Positions 25,742 to 34,208 of a stretch of DNA of 44,481 bases are shown here, piece by piece; within the stretch, counting starts at the first letter, position 1, and each line of letters starts with the position of its first letter. Under the pieces are notes generated by a model. It saw only the letters and a list, made by a program, of their open reading frames with translations. It made no database searches and was not told the DNA's origin. Position numbers and translations under genes: made by a program. Source of the stretch: Undibacterium hunanense. GTDB taxonomy: Bacteria > Pseudomonadota > Gammaproteobacteria > Burkholderiales > Burkholderiaceae_D. The DNA lies in contig NZ_JACOGF010000024.1 of assembly GCF_014284335.1 (NCBI RefSeq), positions 1 to 44,481 on the forward strand, read 5' to 3'.

Positions 25742-26972
25742 TGCTTTGCCTACATCATGGTCAGCGACAAACTTAGGAGAAATGTGTAAATTTTCCGGTG
25801 GCAGCGCCTTCAAAGAAATCTATCAAGGAAATGCAAATGGTGATTATCCGTTTATAAAAGTAAGCGACATGAATTTGTCCGGCAACGAAAAACTAATAAC
25901 ATCTTCTAATAATTGGATTGATCAATCTATTTTAAAAGAGGCCAAAGCAAAGACTTTTCCTAAAAATTCTGTCGTTTTTGCCAAAGTAGGTGCAGCACTT
26001 TTATTAAATCGTAGGCGAATTCTTACACGAGATACCGTAATTGATAACAATATGATGGCGGCTATGCCATTCGCTGACGACAATCATTTTTTGTATTTTC
26101 TACTGCAAGACATTGACTTTGGAACGTTTGTACAATCTGGTGCAGTTCCATCCATAAATCAAAGTCAGCTAGAAGATATTCCGGTTCTTGTACCACCTCT
26201 CCCAGAACAACAAAAAATCGCCTCCATCCTCACCGCCGTTGACGATGTGATTGAATCCACCCAAGTGCAAATCAATAAACTGAAAAACCTGAAAACCGGC
26301 ATGATGCAGGAGCTGTTGACCAAGGGCATAGGTCACACGGAATTCAAGGGTAGTCTGGTGGGGCGGATTCCGAAGGCTTGGGAAGTTAAGCAACTAGGCC
26401 AACTGGCAAAACTTGAAAGAGGCCGGTTTTCACAACGTCCTCGCAACGATCCTGCGTTTTACGGTGGGACTATTCCCTTCTTACAGACGGGAGATGTCCC
26501 AAAAGACTCTCCTTATATTTCGACATTTACGCAAACATTGAATGAAAAAGGCCTCAGCGTAAGTAAATTATTTAAGCAAGGAACGCTTGTCATTACCATT
26601 GCCGCGACTATCGGTGAAATTGGAATGCTTAAATTTAATTCCTGCTTTCCAGATAGTTTGGTTGGCATTATCGTAGATGAAGCCGTGGCAGATCGCTCTT
26701 TCCTTTTATATTCAATGAGATCAAGAAAATATGATTTGGAGTCGCTTGCGCCTCAAACTGCTCAAAAGAATATTAATTTGGAAATTTTGAATTCATTTAT
26801 GCTGGCAACGCCTACTTTAATAGAGCAACAATTAATTGGTAAAAGCATGGAAGCCATTGATCAAAAAATTGAAGTCGCAACGCAAAAATACATACATTTT
26901 TCATCGATTAAAAAAGCCTTAATGCAAGACCTTCTAACCGGCAAAGTCCGCGTAAAAGTTGCCTCACAATAA
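25734..26972 (+). CDS. hsdS: Type I restriction-modification specificity subunit S
   Basis: A 412-residue DNA-recognition subunit with two target-recognition domains (residues about 5-150 and 220-360). Each is followed by a conserved helical spacer; the first is the PLPEQQKIASILTAVDDVIESTQ type. The second domain ends with KKALMQDLLTGKVRV. Both recognition domains look AT-richer than the spacers, as expected where domains have been exchanged. GGAG precedes the ATG, which lies inside hsdM. The target sequence cannot be read from the protein. Confidence 0.95.
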   Translation: MSNALPTSWSATNLGEMCKFSGGSAFKEIYQGNANGDYPFIKVSDMNLSGNEKLITSSNNWIDQSILKEAKAKTFPKNSVVFAKVGAALLLNRRRILTRDTVIDNNMMAAMPFADDNHFLYFLLQDIDFGTFVQSGAVPSINQSQLEDIPVLVPPLPEQQKIASILTAVDDVIESTQVQINKLKNLKTGMMQELLTKGIGHTEFKGSLVGRIPKAWEVKQLGQLAKLERGRFSQRPRNDPAFYGGTIPFLQTGDVPKDSPYISTFTQTLNEKGLSVSKLFKQGTLVITIAATIGEIGMLKFNSCFPDSLVGIIVDEAVADRSFLLYSMRSRKYDLESLAPQTAQKNINLEILNSFMLATPTLIEQQLIGKSMEAIDQKIEVATQKYIHFSSIKKALMQDLLTGKVRVKVASQ

Positions 26973-27045
26973 TGCCGCACTCAGCCGGTTTTACGATTTT
27001 GCAAAAAGGTGATACTCTGGTGTTACTTTAAAAAAGGTGAAGATC

Positions 27046-27357
27046 ATGACTACCACTTCATTAAAACTCCCGGACGATCTTAAGCAAAGGGCGGCGGCTG
27101 TCGCTCAGGATCTGGGCATGACGCCGCATGCGTTTATGGTGGATGCGATTCGTAAAGCATCGGATGCCGCCGAGAAACATGCAGCCTTCGTGGCGCAAGC
27201 CAAAGCCGCACGCAAAAAGACCTTGAAGACTGGACTAGGGTTTGAGGCCGAAGAAGTACATGACTATCTGCGTGAGCGCATTGCTGCCGCGACTGCTCCT
27301 GTGGCTAAAAAAACCTCTGAAATTACCGCGCCGAAGGCCAAGCCGTGGCGCGGCTGA
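27046..27357 (+). CDS. Ribbon-helix-helix antitoxin
   Basis: A 103-residue protein. The N-terminal ribbon-helix-helix (TTTSLKLPDDLKQRAAAVAQDLGMTPHAFMVDAIRKAS, residues 2-41) is the DNA-binding fold of CopG/ParD antitoxins. The Ala/Lys-rich tail probably wraps the toxin. The ATG at 27046 follows AGGTGA; an upstream GTG at 27037 is less likely. It overlaps the toxin gene by 13 bases, and a run with TTGCAA about 35 bases upstream could be its own promoter. It lies between hsdS and hsdR. Confidence 0.88.
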   Translation: MTTTSLKLPDDLKQRAAAVAQDLGMTPHAFMVDAIRKASDAAEKHAAFVAQAKAARKKTLKTGLGFEAEEVHDYLRERIAAATAPVAKKTSEITAPKAKPWRG

Positions 27358-27650
27358 TTTATTCTGAACAGGCACTTGCCGACCTGGAGCGCCTTAGCGA
27401 TTTTTTGCTTGAACAAGATCCCGTCGCTGCCCTGGCGACGCTGGATTTGATCGAAGAGGCATTGGCAATTTTGCGTCGCCATCCTTACATTGGCCGCCAG
27501 CTTGATGACGACTTGTTTGAGCTGGTAATCTCGCGTGGCAAGACAGGTTATGTGGCGCTCTACAGTTTTGAAGAAGTACATTACGCGGTTCTTGTCCTGG
27601 CGATCAGACATCAGCGCGAAGCGGGCTATGGGGCAGACAAAGAACGATGA
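27345..27650 (+). CDS. ParE/RelE-family toxin
   Basis: A 101-residue protein of the ParE/RelE fold. It has YSEQALADLERLSDFLLEQDP at the N-terminus, then RRHPYIGRQL, ELVISRGKTGYVALYSF and the C-terminal VLAIRHQREAGY. The RH-Q motif at the end resembles ParE, which poisons DNA gyrase, more than the mRNA-cutting RelE; the target is not certain. It starts with GTG, overlaps the antitoxin by 13 bases and overlaps hsdR by 4 (ATGA), tying all these genes in one transcript. Confidence 0.87.
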   Translation: MARLIYSEQALADLERLSDFLLEQDPVAALATLDLIEEALAILRRHPYIGRQLDDDLFELVISRGKTGYVALYSFEEVHYAVLVLAIRHQREAGYGADKER

Positions 27651-30600
27651 CCAACGACGAATACGACAAGGTAGAGCTACCTGCGCTAACACAACTACAG
27701 CAGTTGGGCTGGACTTACCTGCACGGAGCACAATTCGCTCCCGCTTTCTACGCAGAAAACGGCGAACGCGAATACTTTCGCGAGGTGGTGCTGGAAAAAC
27801 GCCTGAAAGCCGCATTGCTGCGTATTAACCCCTGGATCAGCGAAGAGAATCTGCGCAAGGTCATGCGCGAGATTACCCATCCGGCAGCTGCGACCTTGAT
27901 GGAAGCCAATTTGAATCTGTGGCAGATGCTGGTGCATTACCAGTCGGTCGAGCAGGATTTAGGGCATGGCCGCCGTGGCCAGACCGTGAAGGTGATTGAC
28001 TTTGATAACCTCGCGAATAACGAATACTTGTGCGTGAACCAGTTCAAGATCGAAGGCGTGAACGAGTTTGTCATCCCCGACATTTTACTTTTCGTGAATG
28101 GTTTGCCGCTGGCGGTGATTGAGGCGAAATCGCCGTATGTGACTAACCCGATGGAAAAAGGTATAGACCAGTTGCGTCGTTATGCCAATCGCCGTGCACC
28201 GCATGAAGATGAAGGTGCTGAGCGATTATTTAACTATAACCAGTTGATGGTGTGCACGCACAGGGACCAGGCACGGGTTGGTACGATTAGCTCCAAGGTC
28301 GAGCATTATCTGGAATGGAAGGACGCTTATCCTTTGAATGAGGCTGAGGTGTTGGCTACCACGGCGCTTAACGCTACGGTAGTGCTGCCGACGACCGACA
28401 CGGCATCGCCTGGTGGCATTGGCGTGGCGGAGTCAGCTGTGCCGTATGCGGCGATTCTTGGTACGCCAGTTGTTGCCAACTCACAGCAAATCTTATTGGC
28501 TGGCATATTCAGCCATGCCAACTTCCTCGACCTGATCCGCAACTTCACTTTGTATGAGCCTATAGACGGGCGCATGGTGAAGAAGATTGCGCGTTACCAG
28601 CAATTTCGCGCTGTGCATAAAACCATCAATCGTTTAAAGCATGGCGTAAGCAAGAAAGATAAGGGCGGTATCATCTGGCATACGCAGGGGTCGGGTAAAT
28701 CGCTGACGATGGTGATGCTGGCGATTAAGATGCGGCGCGACCCTGCACTGCGCGATTACAAGCTAGTGTTCATCACCGACCGCACCCAGCTAGACCAGCA
28801 ATTGACCGCGCAATTTGAGCGAGCGCAAGGCGAGACGGTGTATCACGCCAGCTCGGTTGCGCATCTGAAAGAGCTGCTGGCCAAAGATAGCTCAGACCTG
28901 ATTACGGCGATGGTGCAGAAGTTTCAGGAAGGCGAACTGGCAGATTTTCCACTGCTCAATAAATCCGAAAAGATCATCGTGCTGGCCGATGAGGCACATC
29001 GTACTCAATACGGGTCTTTGGGTGTGGCGATTAATGCAGGTTTGCCAAACGCACCCAAGATCGCCTTCACCGGCACGCCCTTGATCACGTCAGAGAAGAC
29101 CACGCATGAGTTTGGCTCTTACATCGATACTTACACCATAGAAGAAGCGGTGGCCGATGGAGCGACTTGCCAGATTTTGTATGAGGGGCGCGAAGCCAAG
29201 ACCAAGGTGACTGGCGATTCTTTGGATAAATTATTCGATGAATATTTTGCCGACCGCAGTGCTGAGGACAAAGCCGCGATCAAGAAGAAGTACGGCACCG
29301 AACAGGCGGTTTTAGAAGCACCGCAGCGCATACGCTGGGTCTGCATCGATTTGCTCAAGCATTACCGTGAGCATATACAACCCAATGGTTTTAAGGCGAT
29401 GATCGTGACTTCATCTCGTCGCGCTGCCGTGGTTTATAAACAAACCATCGATGAGCTGGAAGGCCCGCAATGCGCGGCGATTATCTCTGGCAGCCATAAC
29501 GATGAGGCTTTGTACACGCCACACACCGATAGCGTCTTGCAAAAACAGCAGATAGATAACTTCAAAAAGCCGATTGCTGAGCATGCGTTGTCGATTATCG
29601 TCGTCAAGGACATGCTGCTAACCGGCTTTGATGCACCCATCTGCCAGGTGATGTACCTGGACCGCAAGCTACGCGAACATACGCTGCTGCAAGCGATAGC
29701 ACGCGTCAACCGCACCGCCAACGGCAAGGAACGTGGTTATATCGTCGATTATTTTGGCCTCAGCGATTATCTGACCGAAGCTTTGGATATGTTCTCCAAG
29801 GAAGACGTGGCCGGTGCGTTGCAAGATTTGAAAGATGAAATCCCCAAGCTCAAAGCCACGCATACCCGTGTGCTGCGCCACTTTAAGGGCATTGCATTAA
29901 GTAACCTAGATGCCTGCGTACTTGCCTTGAAGGATGAAGAAGTGCGCCAGCAATTTGAGATCGACTTCAAGAAATTTGCCAGGCAGATGGACATCGTCAT
30001 GCCCGACGTCGGTGCCAAGCCCTTTGTGCATGACTTAACTTTGCTGGGAAAAATCAACCAGGGCGCGCGCAATATCTACCGCGATGCACAGCTTGATCTG
30101 GCAGGTGTTGGTGAAAAAGTGCGCGCCCTGATCGAAGAGCATATCCGCGCCACGGGCGTAGACCCAAAGATACCGCCGATAGATTTGCTGTCTGTCGATT
30201 ACAAAAAGAAACTGCAAGAACATAAGTCAGACGAATCCAAAGCATCTGAAATAGAAAACGCGATTAAGCATCATATTGACATCAATCTTGCCGAGGATGA
30301 GGAATACTACAAATCATTGAGCGCCAAGCTGGACGAGATATTGCGTAAAAAGTCAGAACGCTGGGACGAATTGGTGCAAATGCTGCTGGATTTTCGCGAC
30401 AATATAAAATCTGACAGGAAGAAAGCTGCAGAAGAGCTTGGCTTAAACGATACGGAGTTCGCCTTTCATAATATCTTGCTAGCTGAAGTAACACGTATGC
30501 AGGGCGATGATGCCTTGAGCGAAGCGCAGCACGATGAGATAGTGAAATTAACCAAGGTTCTGGTTACCATGCTGGACGAGGCCAGTAATATCGTTGACTT

Positions 30601-30739
30601 CTTCAAGAAACAGGATGAAATCAAGCGCTTAAAACGTGATATCAAACGCACGGTAGTTGAATCAAGTTTTGATAGTGAAGCCTTGCGCACGCAGGTGATG
30701 GACAGGTTCATGGAACTGGCGAAGGTCAAGTTCAAATGA
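27647..30739 (+). CDS. hsdR: Type I restriction endonuclease subunit R
   Basis: A 1030-residue motor and nuclease subunit. The N-terminal nuclease domain has the PD-(D/E)XK core at Asp145 and Glu159-Ala-Lys161 (IPDILLFVNGLPLAVIEAK). The translocase has Walker A (HTQGSGKSLTM near residue 345), the DEAH box (LADEAHRTQYG near 447) and a later motif with RVNR. The C-terminal helical part binds the methylase core. It cleaves unmodified DNA far from the recognition site after ATP-driven translocation. The reading frame is intact. It starts inside the toxin gene and its stop overlaps the next gene by 4 bases. Confidence 0.96.
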   Translation: MTNDEYDKVELPALTQLQQLGWTYLHGAQFAPAFYAENGEREYFREVVLEKRLKAALLRINPWISEENLRKVMREITHPAAATLMEANLNLWQMLVHYQSVEQDLGHGRRGQTVKVIDFDNLANNEYLCVNQFKIEGVNEFVIPDILLFVNGLPLAVIEAKSPYVTNPMEKGIDQLRRYANRRAPHEDEGAERLFNYNQLMVCTHRDQARVGTISSKVEHYLEWKDAYPLNEAEVLATTALNATVVLPTTDTASPGGIGVAESAVPYAAILGTPVVANSQQILLAGIFSHANFLDLIRNFTLYEPIDGRMVKKIARYQQFRAVHKTINRLKHGVSKKDKGGIIWHTQGSGKSLTMVMLAIKMRRDPALRDYKLVFITDRTQLDQQLTAQFERAQGETVYHASSVAHLKELLAKDSSDLITAMVQKFQEGELADFPLLNKSEKIIVLADEAHRTQYGSLGVAINAGLPNAPKIAFTGTPLITSEKTTHEFGSYIDTYTIEEAVADGATCQILYEGREAKTKVTGDSLDKLFDEYFADRSAEDKAAIKKKYGTEQAVLEAPQRIRWVCIDLLKHYREHIQPNGFKAMIVTSSRRAAVVYKQTIDELEGPQCAAIISGSHNDEALYTPHTDSVLQKQQIDNFKKPIAEHALSIIVVKDMLLTGFDAPICQVMYLDRKLREHTLLQAIARVNRTANGKERGYIVDYFGLSDYLTEALDMFSKEDVAGALQDLKDEIPKLKATHTRVLRHFKGIALSNLDACVLALKDEEVRQQFEIDFKKFARQMDIVMPDVGAKPFVHDLTLLGKINQGARNIYRDAQLDLAGVGEKVRALIEEHIRATGVDPKIPPIDLLSVDYKKKLQEHKSDESKASEIENAIKHHIDINLAEDEEYYKSLSAKLDEILRKKSERWDELVQMLLDFRDNIKSDRKKAAEELGLNDTEFAFHNILLAEVTRMQGDDALSEAQHDEIVKLTKVLVTMLDEASNIVDFFKKQDEIKRLKRDIKRTVVESSFDSEALRTQVMDRFMELAKVKFK

Positions 30740-31446
30740 TGACAGAGGCTGAATATATCCAGGGACAGGGCTTTGTCGCCGAGGTAATACGCACTGCCAG
30801 AATCAAGTCTGCCCGTTTGCAGGTGGAAGACGGCGCTGTATCAATTGCTGTACCCAAGACTTTGCCTGAAGAAAAAATCAAGCAGTTACTTGCAGACAAA
30901 AAACGCTGGATCAAAGAAAAACTCTATTTACATCAGCAAGCACAACCCGTCAGCAAGCGTGAAATGCTGAGTGGCGAGTCTTTCCCCTATCTTGGCCGCC
31001 ACTATCGTCTGAAAGTCGTGACTGGCCCAGTACAGCCAGTCAAACTCAAACATGGTCAATTGTTGGTGAGTTTGCCCAAGATGATGCAGCAAGATGCCAT
31101 CATTCGAGACATGCTGACGTATTGGTACAAGTTCCAGGCGGAGAACCGCTTCAAGGAAAAAGTCAAACGTTACGCCAGTGTGGTCGGGGTTGCACCAACT
31201 GATGTGAGTGTCAAAACCTTTAAATCACGCTGGGGCAGTTGTAATGTCAAAGGTGAAATCGAGTTCCACTGGAAAATCATCATGGCCCCACATAGTGTTG
31301 TTGATTACGTGGTTGTGCATGAACTTTGTCATTTGAAGCACCACGATCATTCACCAGAGTTCTGGAAATCTCTAGCTCGGATATTGCCCAACTATCTGGA
31401 TAGTAAGGAATGGTTGAAAGAGGTTGGTGCGAGATTTGACATCTGA
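30736..31446 (+). CDS. YgjP/DUF45 (M48-type) zinc metallopeptidase
   Basis: A 236-residue protein with the zinc motif HELCH near residue 195, followed by HHDHSPEFWKSL, and the upstream signature VKTFKSRWGSC. These are marks of the YgjP/DUF45 gluzincin family, also called M48-like or WLM-like. No signal peptide is seen. It starts in an ATGA overlap with hsdR. DUF45 proteins often accompany type I restriction genes, but their role there is not established. Confidence 0.9.
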   Translation: MMTEAEYIQGQGFVAEVIRTARIKSARLQVEDGAVSIAVPKTLPEEKIKQLLADKKRWIKEKLYLHQQAQPVSKREMLSGESFPYLGRHYRLKVVTGPVQPVKLKHGQLLVSLPKMMQQDAIIRDMLTYWYKFQAENRFKEKVKRYASVVGVAPTDVSVKTFKSRWGSCNVKGEIEFHWKIIMAPHSVVDYVVVHELCHLKHHDHSPEFWKSLARILPNYLDSKEWLKEVGARFDI

Positions 31447-31535
31447 GATGTTGCTTTTGGAGCTGCGGCTTTTGCGAGTGACTTCTATCCTGCTTTTGGT
31501 ATATATTTGAATATCAAATTATCAAACGAGTTACT

Positions 31536-32486
31536 GTGACTATTCCTGATTATCAAACATTGATGCTGCCATTATTGCGATTGGCAAATGATTCGCAAGA
31601 GCATCGCTTTCGTGATGCGGTTGAACAATTGGCGCTTGAGTTTAAGCTCACTGACGAACAGCGTGACACGATGTTACCAAGTGGTACAGGCTTGCAATTT
31701 GATAATCGGGTTGGATGGGCAAGAACTTATCTAAAGCAAGCAGCTCTTCTTGAATCAAGAAAGCGCGGCTTCTTTAATATCACGGCGAGAGGGAAAGAAC
31801 TTTTAGCTAAAAATCTCTCTCGGGTTGACAATTCTGTGCTTGAGCAATATCCCGAGTATTTGTCTTTCAAGTTGCGTCGCAGTGAAGACAAGGGAGTGCA
31901 GGACGCAAGTGGTGTTTTGCAACCCACTTCAATCGGTGCAGCCAAAGTAGAGCAGTCGGAAGCCACACCTGAAGAGTTGTTCTCGCAGGCTTATCAGCGG
32001 CTCCGTAATAATCTTGAATCTGAATTGCTTGAGCAAGTGAAAGCTGCATCGCCTTCATTTTTTGAGAGGTTGGTTGTCGATTTGCTCGTCAGTATGGGTT
32101 ATGGTGGTTCCCGTCAAGATGCAGGGCGAGCCGTGGGTAGAAGCGGTGACGAAGGAATTGACGGCATCATCAAAGAAGACAAGTTGGGCCTGGATGTTAT
32201 CTACATACAGGCGAAACGCTGGGAAGCTACTATCGGACGTCCCGAAATACAGAAATTTGCCGGGGCATTGCAGGGCCAGCGAGCCAGCAAAGGTGTCTTC
32301 ATCACTACGTCTAGTTTTACCAAAGAGGCTGAAGAGTATGTCCGCATCATTCCGTCGAAGATTATCCTGATTTCAGGTGAGCAGTTGGCAACATTGATGG
32401 TTGATCATAATGTTGGGGTTTCACCAGTCAGTAAATTCGAATTGAAGCGTGTGGATTCGGACTACTTTGACGGGGAAAATGTATAA
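31536..32486 (+). CDS. Mrr-type restriction endonuclease
   Basis: A 316-residue type IV-like enzyme. The N-terminal winged-helix Mrr_N domain (residues 1-110) is followed by the Mrr catalytic domain. The core D-G-IDGII...IYIQAKRW (residues about 203-226) supplies the PD-(D/E)XK Asp and Gln-x-Lys residues. Mrr enzymes cut DNA carrying modified bases. The GTG start at 31536 gives the expected N-terminus. It lies about 90 bases after the metallopeptidase and is probably transcribed with or just after the hsd operon. Confidence 0.92.
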   Translation: MTIPDYQTLMLPLLRLANDSQEHRFRDAVEQLALEFKLTDEQRDTMLPSGTGLQFDNRVGWARTYLKQAALLESRKRGFFNITARGKELLAKNLSRVDNSVLEQYPEYLSFKLRRSEDKGVQDASGVLQPTSIGAAKVEQSEATPEELFSQAYQRLRNNLESELLEQVKAASPSFFERLVVDLLVSMGYGGSRQDAGRAVGRSGDEGIDGIIKEDKLGLDVIYIQAKRWEATIGRPEIQKFAGALQGQRASKGVFITTSSFTKEAEEYVRIIPSKIILISGEQLATLMVDHNVGVSPVSKFELKRVDSDYFDGENV

Positions 32487-32586
32487 GCAGGTAATTTGAG
32501 GATAGCGGTAATGAAAATCTCTGTTCTATTAGGGGCTGTTGGCTAACCTAAGTTCTTAGCCGCCTTCAAATAAGGCTCTCACCTTC

Positions 32587-32620
32587 AAAAACAATAAAGC
32601 CCTTGAGTAATCAAGAGCTT
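32587..32620 (-). terminator. Orphan minus-strand terminator
   Basis: Minus-strand reading: AAGCTCTTGA-TTAC-TCAAGGGCTT followed by TATTGTTTTTG. The stem spans 32597-32606 and 32611-32620. No minus-strand gene precedes it, except for the tRNA-end-like fragment ten bases upstream. Confidence 0.6.
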
Positions 32621-32629
32621 AATCAGAAT

Positions 32630-32650
32630 TGGTTCCGAGAGCCGGAATCG
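32630..32650 (-). other. Possible tRNA 3'-end remnant (attachment-site candidate)
   Basis: On the minus strand CGATTCCGGCTCTCGGAACCA fits the last 21 bases of a tRNA: T-loop tail, T-stem strand, acceptor strand, discriminator A and CCA. A terminator follows immediately. The 5' side does not continue as a tRNA. The sequence is also a quasi-palindrome (TTCCG-AGAGC-CGGAA), so chance is possible. Integrases often leave such a duplicated end. Confidence 0.4.
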
Positions 32651-32848
32651 TATTGTAAATTTAAGCAATTGATTTTAAACGGAAAAACCATTCCGACTTT
32701 ATCATTTGGCCGCAAATTTGGCCAATAAAATAACCCCTTTAAAATCAAGTAGTTATAGAATTCTATATTCTGAAACCATTATGCACCAATAGTTGTTTAG
32801 AATAAATATGTCTAACAAATAATTTGTAATTTAATCACTTTTTTGATT

Positions 32849-32878
32849 TTGTGAACTTGTTTTAAAATATGTTATAAT
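32849..32878 (+). promoter_or_regulatory. Sigma-70-like promoter for the integrase unit
   Basis: TTGTGA (32849-32854), an 18-base spacer and a perfect TATAAT (32873-32878). It would give a leader of about 330 bases before the first gene at 33213. Confidence 0.5.
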
Positions 32879-33130
32879 TAGCTAAAATACGTTAAAAATA
32901 CTCATTTCATTGTATTTTATGGTTTTGACTGATTTTCGGTGTTTTTTGTAATATCACTGGTCAGAATGGCAAGTGATCCATCGGTATACCCCTCTTTCGT
33001 AAGTTCATCAAAGCATTTGTTTCCTCAGTCCGTCGGGTATCTTATTCAGGTTCTGATCGGATAAGTTGACAATCTAGTAATACCTCTGTAGTACCCAATC
33101 CACCGCATCACTTTTAGTTTCGCAACCACC

Positions 33131-33189
33131 TGGCGAACGACTTTTCCTGCGCGTTCGGTATCCGATGTCTCGGAGGTTTGCGCTCGCCA
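33131..33189 (+). promoter_or_regulatory. Structured leader with two exclusive pairings
   Basis: CGAACG (33134-33139) can pair perfectly with CGTTCG (33152-33157). Alternatively TGGCGAACG (33131-33139) pairs with CGCTCGCCA (33181-33189) with one mismatch, enclosing CCGA-TGTC-TCGG. The ribosome site AAAAAGGA follows at once, so folding could affect translation of the 33213 gene. Confidence 0.4.
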
Positions 33190-33212
33190 TTTACTTTTAA
33201 AAAGGACTCAAG

Positions 33213-33620
33213 ATGACCAATGAAACAAACTCCGGCCAGCCAGCAGGCGGTGATCAATCAGACGATAAAAGAACTGCATTGGAATCAGCAAGCATTCCAA
33301 ATTTGGCAGCAGTCGTCATGCTGGCAATACAGCGTGTAACGAAGCCACCATTATTCTCGCTTGGTCAAGTTGTGGCGACCGCAGGCGCGCTAGATTTGCT
33401 GGATCGAAGTGGTGTCAATGCCAGTGTGCTGCTGACCAGGCATCAACGTGGCGACTGGGGAAATTTATGCGAAGAAGACATTCAGTCCAACAATGAAGCT
33501 TTAAAGAATCATACGCGCTTGATGTCGTCATATGAATTAGGTGCAGAAAAAGAACGCATGTGGATCATCACAGAATACGACCATAGTGTTACCACCTTGC
33601 TGTTGCCAGCAGAGTATTGA
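33213..33620 (+). CDS. Plasmid/ICE-type conserved protein (often mislabelled as restriction subunit M)
   Basis: A 135-residue soluble protein. After a disordered N-terminus it shows FSLGQVVATAGALDLL, LLTRHQRGDWGNLCEED, then WIITEYDHSVTTLLLPAEY at the C-terminus. This combination marks a family common on plasmids and integrative elements. Databases sometimes label it 'type I restriction endonuclease subunit M', although it has no methyltransferase motif. The function is unknown. A clear AAAGGA precedes the ATG, and it opens a four-gene run ending with an integrase. Confidence 0.8.
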   Translation: MTNETNSGQPAGGDQSDDKRTALESASIPNLAAVVMLAIQRVTKPPLFSLGQVVATAGALDLLDRSGVNASVLLTRHQRGDWGNLCEEDIQSNNEALKNHTRLMSSYELGAEKERMWIITEYDHSVTTLLLPAEY

Positions 33621-33622
33621 CC

Positions 33623-34069
33623 ATGGAAACCGAACTTGAACCCCCTGTCAGTTATCGTCCCCTACATGGCTTATTTAACGAACTGCTTGGCGCATTCCGA
33701 ACTCAGGCTCCATTGTCGACTATGCCGCCATACAGCTCAGTCAACTTGGAAATATTGGAAGATGCAAGTGATCAAGTGCTGGAAAGATTAACGAAGCATG
33801 CCAATAACGTGCAGAGAACGCTACATCTAGGAACTTCAGCGGTAAGCACTTGCATGGCATTGGCAGCACCAGAAGCAATGGATAGTCAACAGTGTAGCCC
33901 TGCAACTGTCGAAGCTATTGGATGGTTATTGGCGGAGCTTGCGGACCTAAGCTCGATTTGCCATCACTTCGAAGCAACGGCAAGCAGAATATTGCTGGCA
34001 CGTTCTACCAAAGTGAATAAGCGTACCAGGACAAATAGCGAACGTTCGGGTCCGCAACAAGCAATCTGA
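33623..34069 (+). CDS. Unknown protein in the integrase unit
   Basis: A 148-residue protein, mostly helical by appearance, with LPLS-like acidic N-terminus, a middle VQRTLHLGTSAVSTCMALAAP and a basic C-terminus (KVNKRTRTNSERSG). I do not recognise the family. The ATG at 33623 is two bases after the preceding stop. A TTG at 33617 would overlap and is less likely. Its place suggests a function shared with the other genes of the unit. Confidence 0.62.
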   Translation: METELEPPVSYRPLHGLFNELLGAFRTQAPLSTMPPYSSVNLEILEDASDQVLERLTKHANNVQRTLHLGTSAVSTCMALAAPEAMDSQQCSPATVEAIGWLLAELADLSSICHHFEATASRILLARSTKVNKRTRTNSERSGPQQAI

Positions 34070-34131
34070 TTGTGCAACATAGCTACGAGCAGCAATTAAC
34101 GTAGCCAAATTTCAAATCCAAGCAATTTACG

Positions 34132-34173
34132 CCAGGTGTGCGAGTTTTACTTCGCAGGGTTTCGCACGCCTGG
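34132..34173 (+). promoter_or_regulatory. Strong intercistronic hairpin
   Basis: CCAGGTGTGCGA (34132-34143) pairs with TCGCACGCCTGG (34162-34173) through 12 positions with one G-T pair, and AGTTTTGT follows. GCGA in the left arm could instead pair with TCGC at 34152-34155. It may be a partial terminator, a processing site or an attenuator before the peptidase gene. Confidence 0.5.
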
Positions 34174-34208
34174 AGTTTTGTAAAGCACTAAAATTAAAGG
34201 GTAAAACC

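Larger units (their letters stand above)
32487..33212. other. AT-rich boundary region between Mrr and the integrase unit
   Basis: No gene seen in 726 bases. From left to right it holds an orphan minus-strand terminator (32587-32620), a possible tRNA 3'-end remnant (32630-32650), a markedly AT-rich stretch, a good sigma-70-like promoter (32849-32878) and a structured leader ending at the ribosome site of the next gene. Its composition contrasts with both sides. Confidence 0.6.

Noticed and set aside
32630..32650. A complete functional tRNA gene
   Set aside because: Only the 3' end resembles a tRNA; the bases upstream on the minus strand do not form anticodon or D arms.
33213..33620. A second type I restriction M subunit
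   Set aside because: Although the family is sometimes labelled so, the protein has no SAM-binding or NPPF/Y motif and is far too short.
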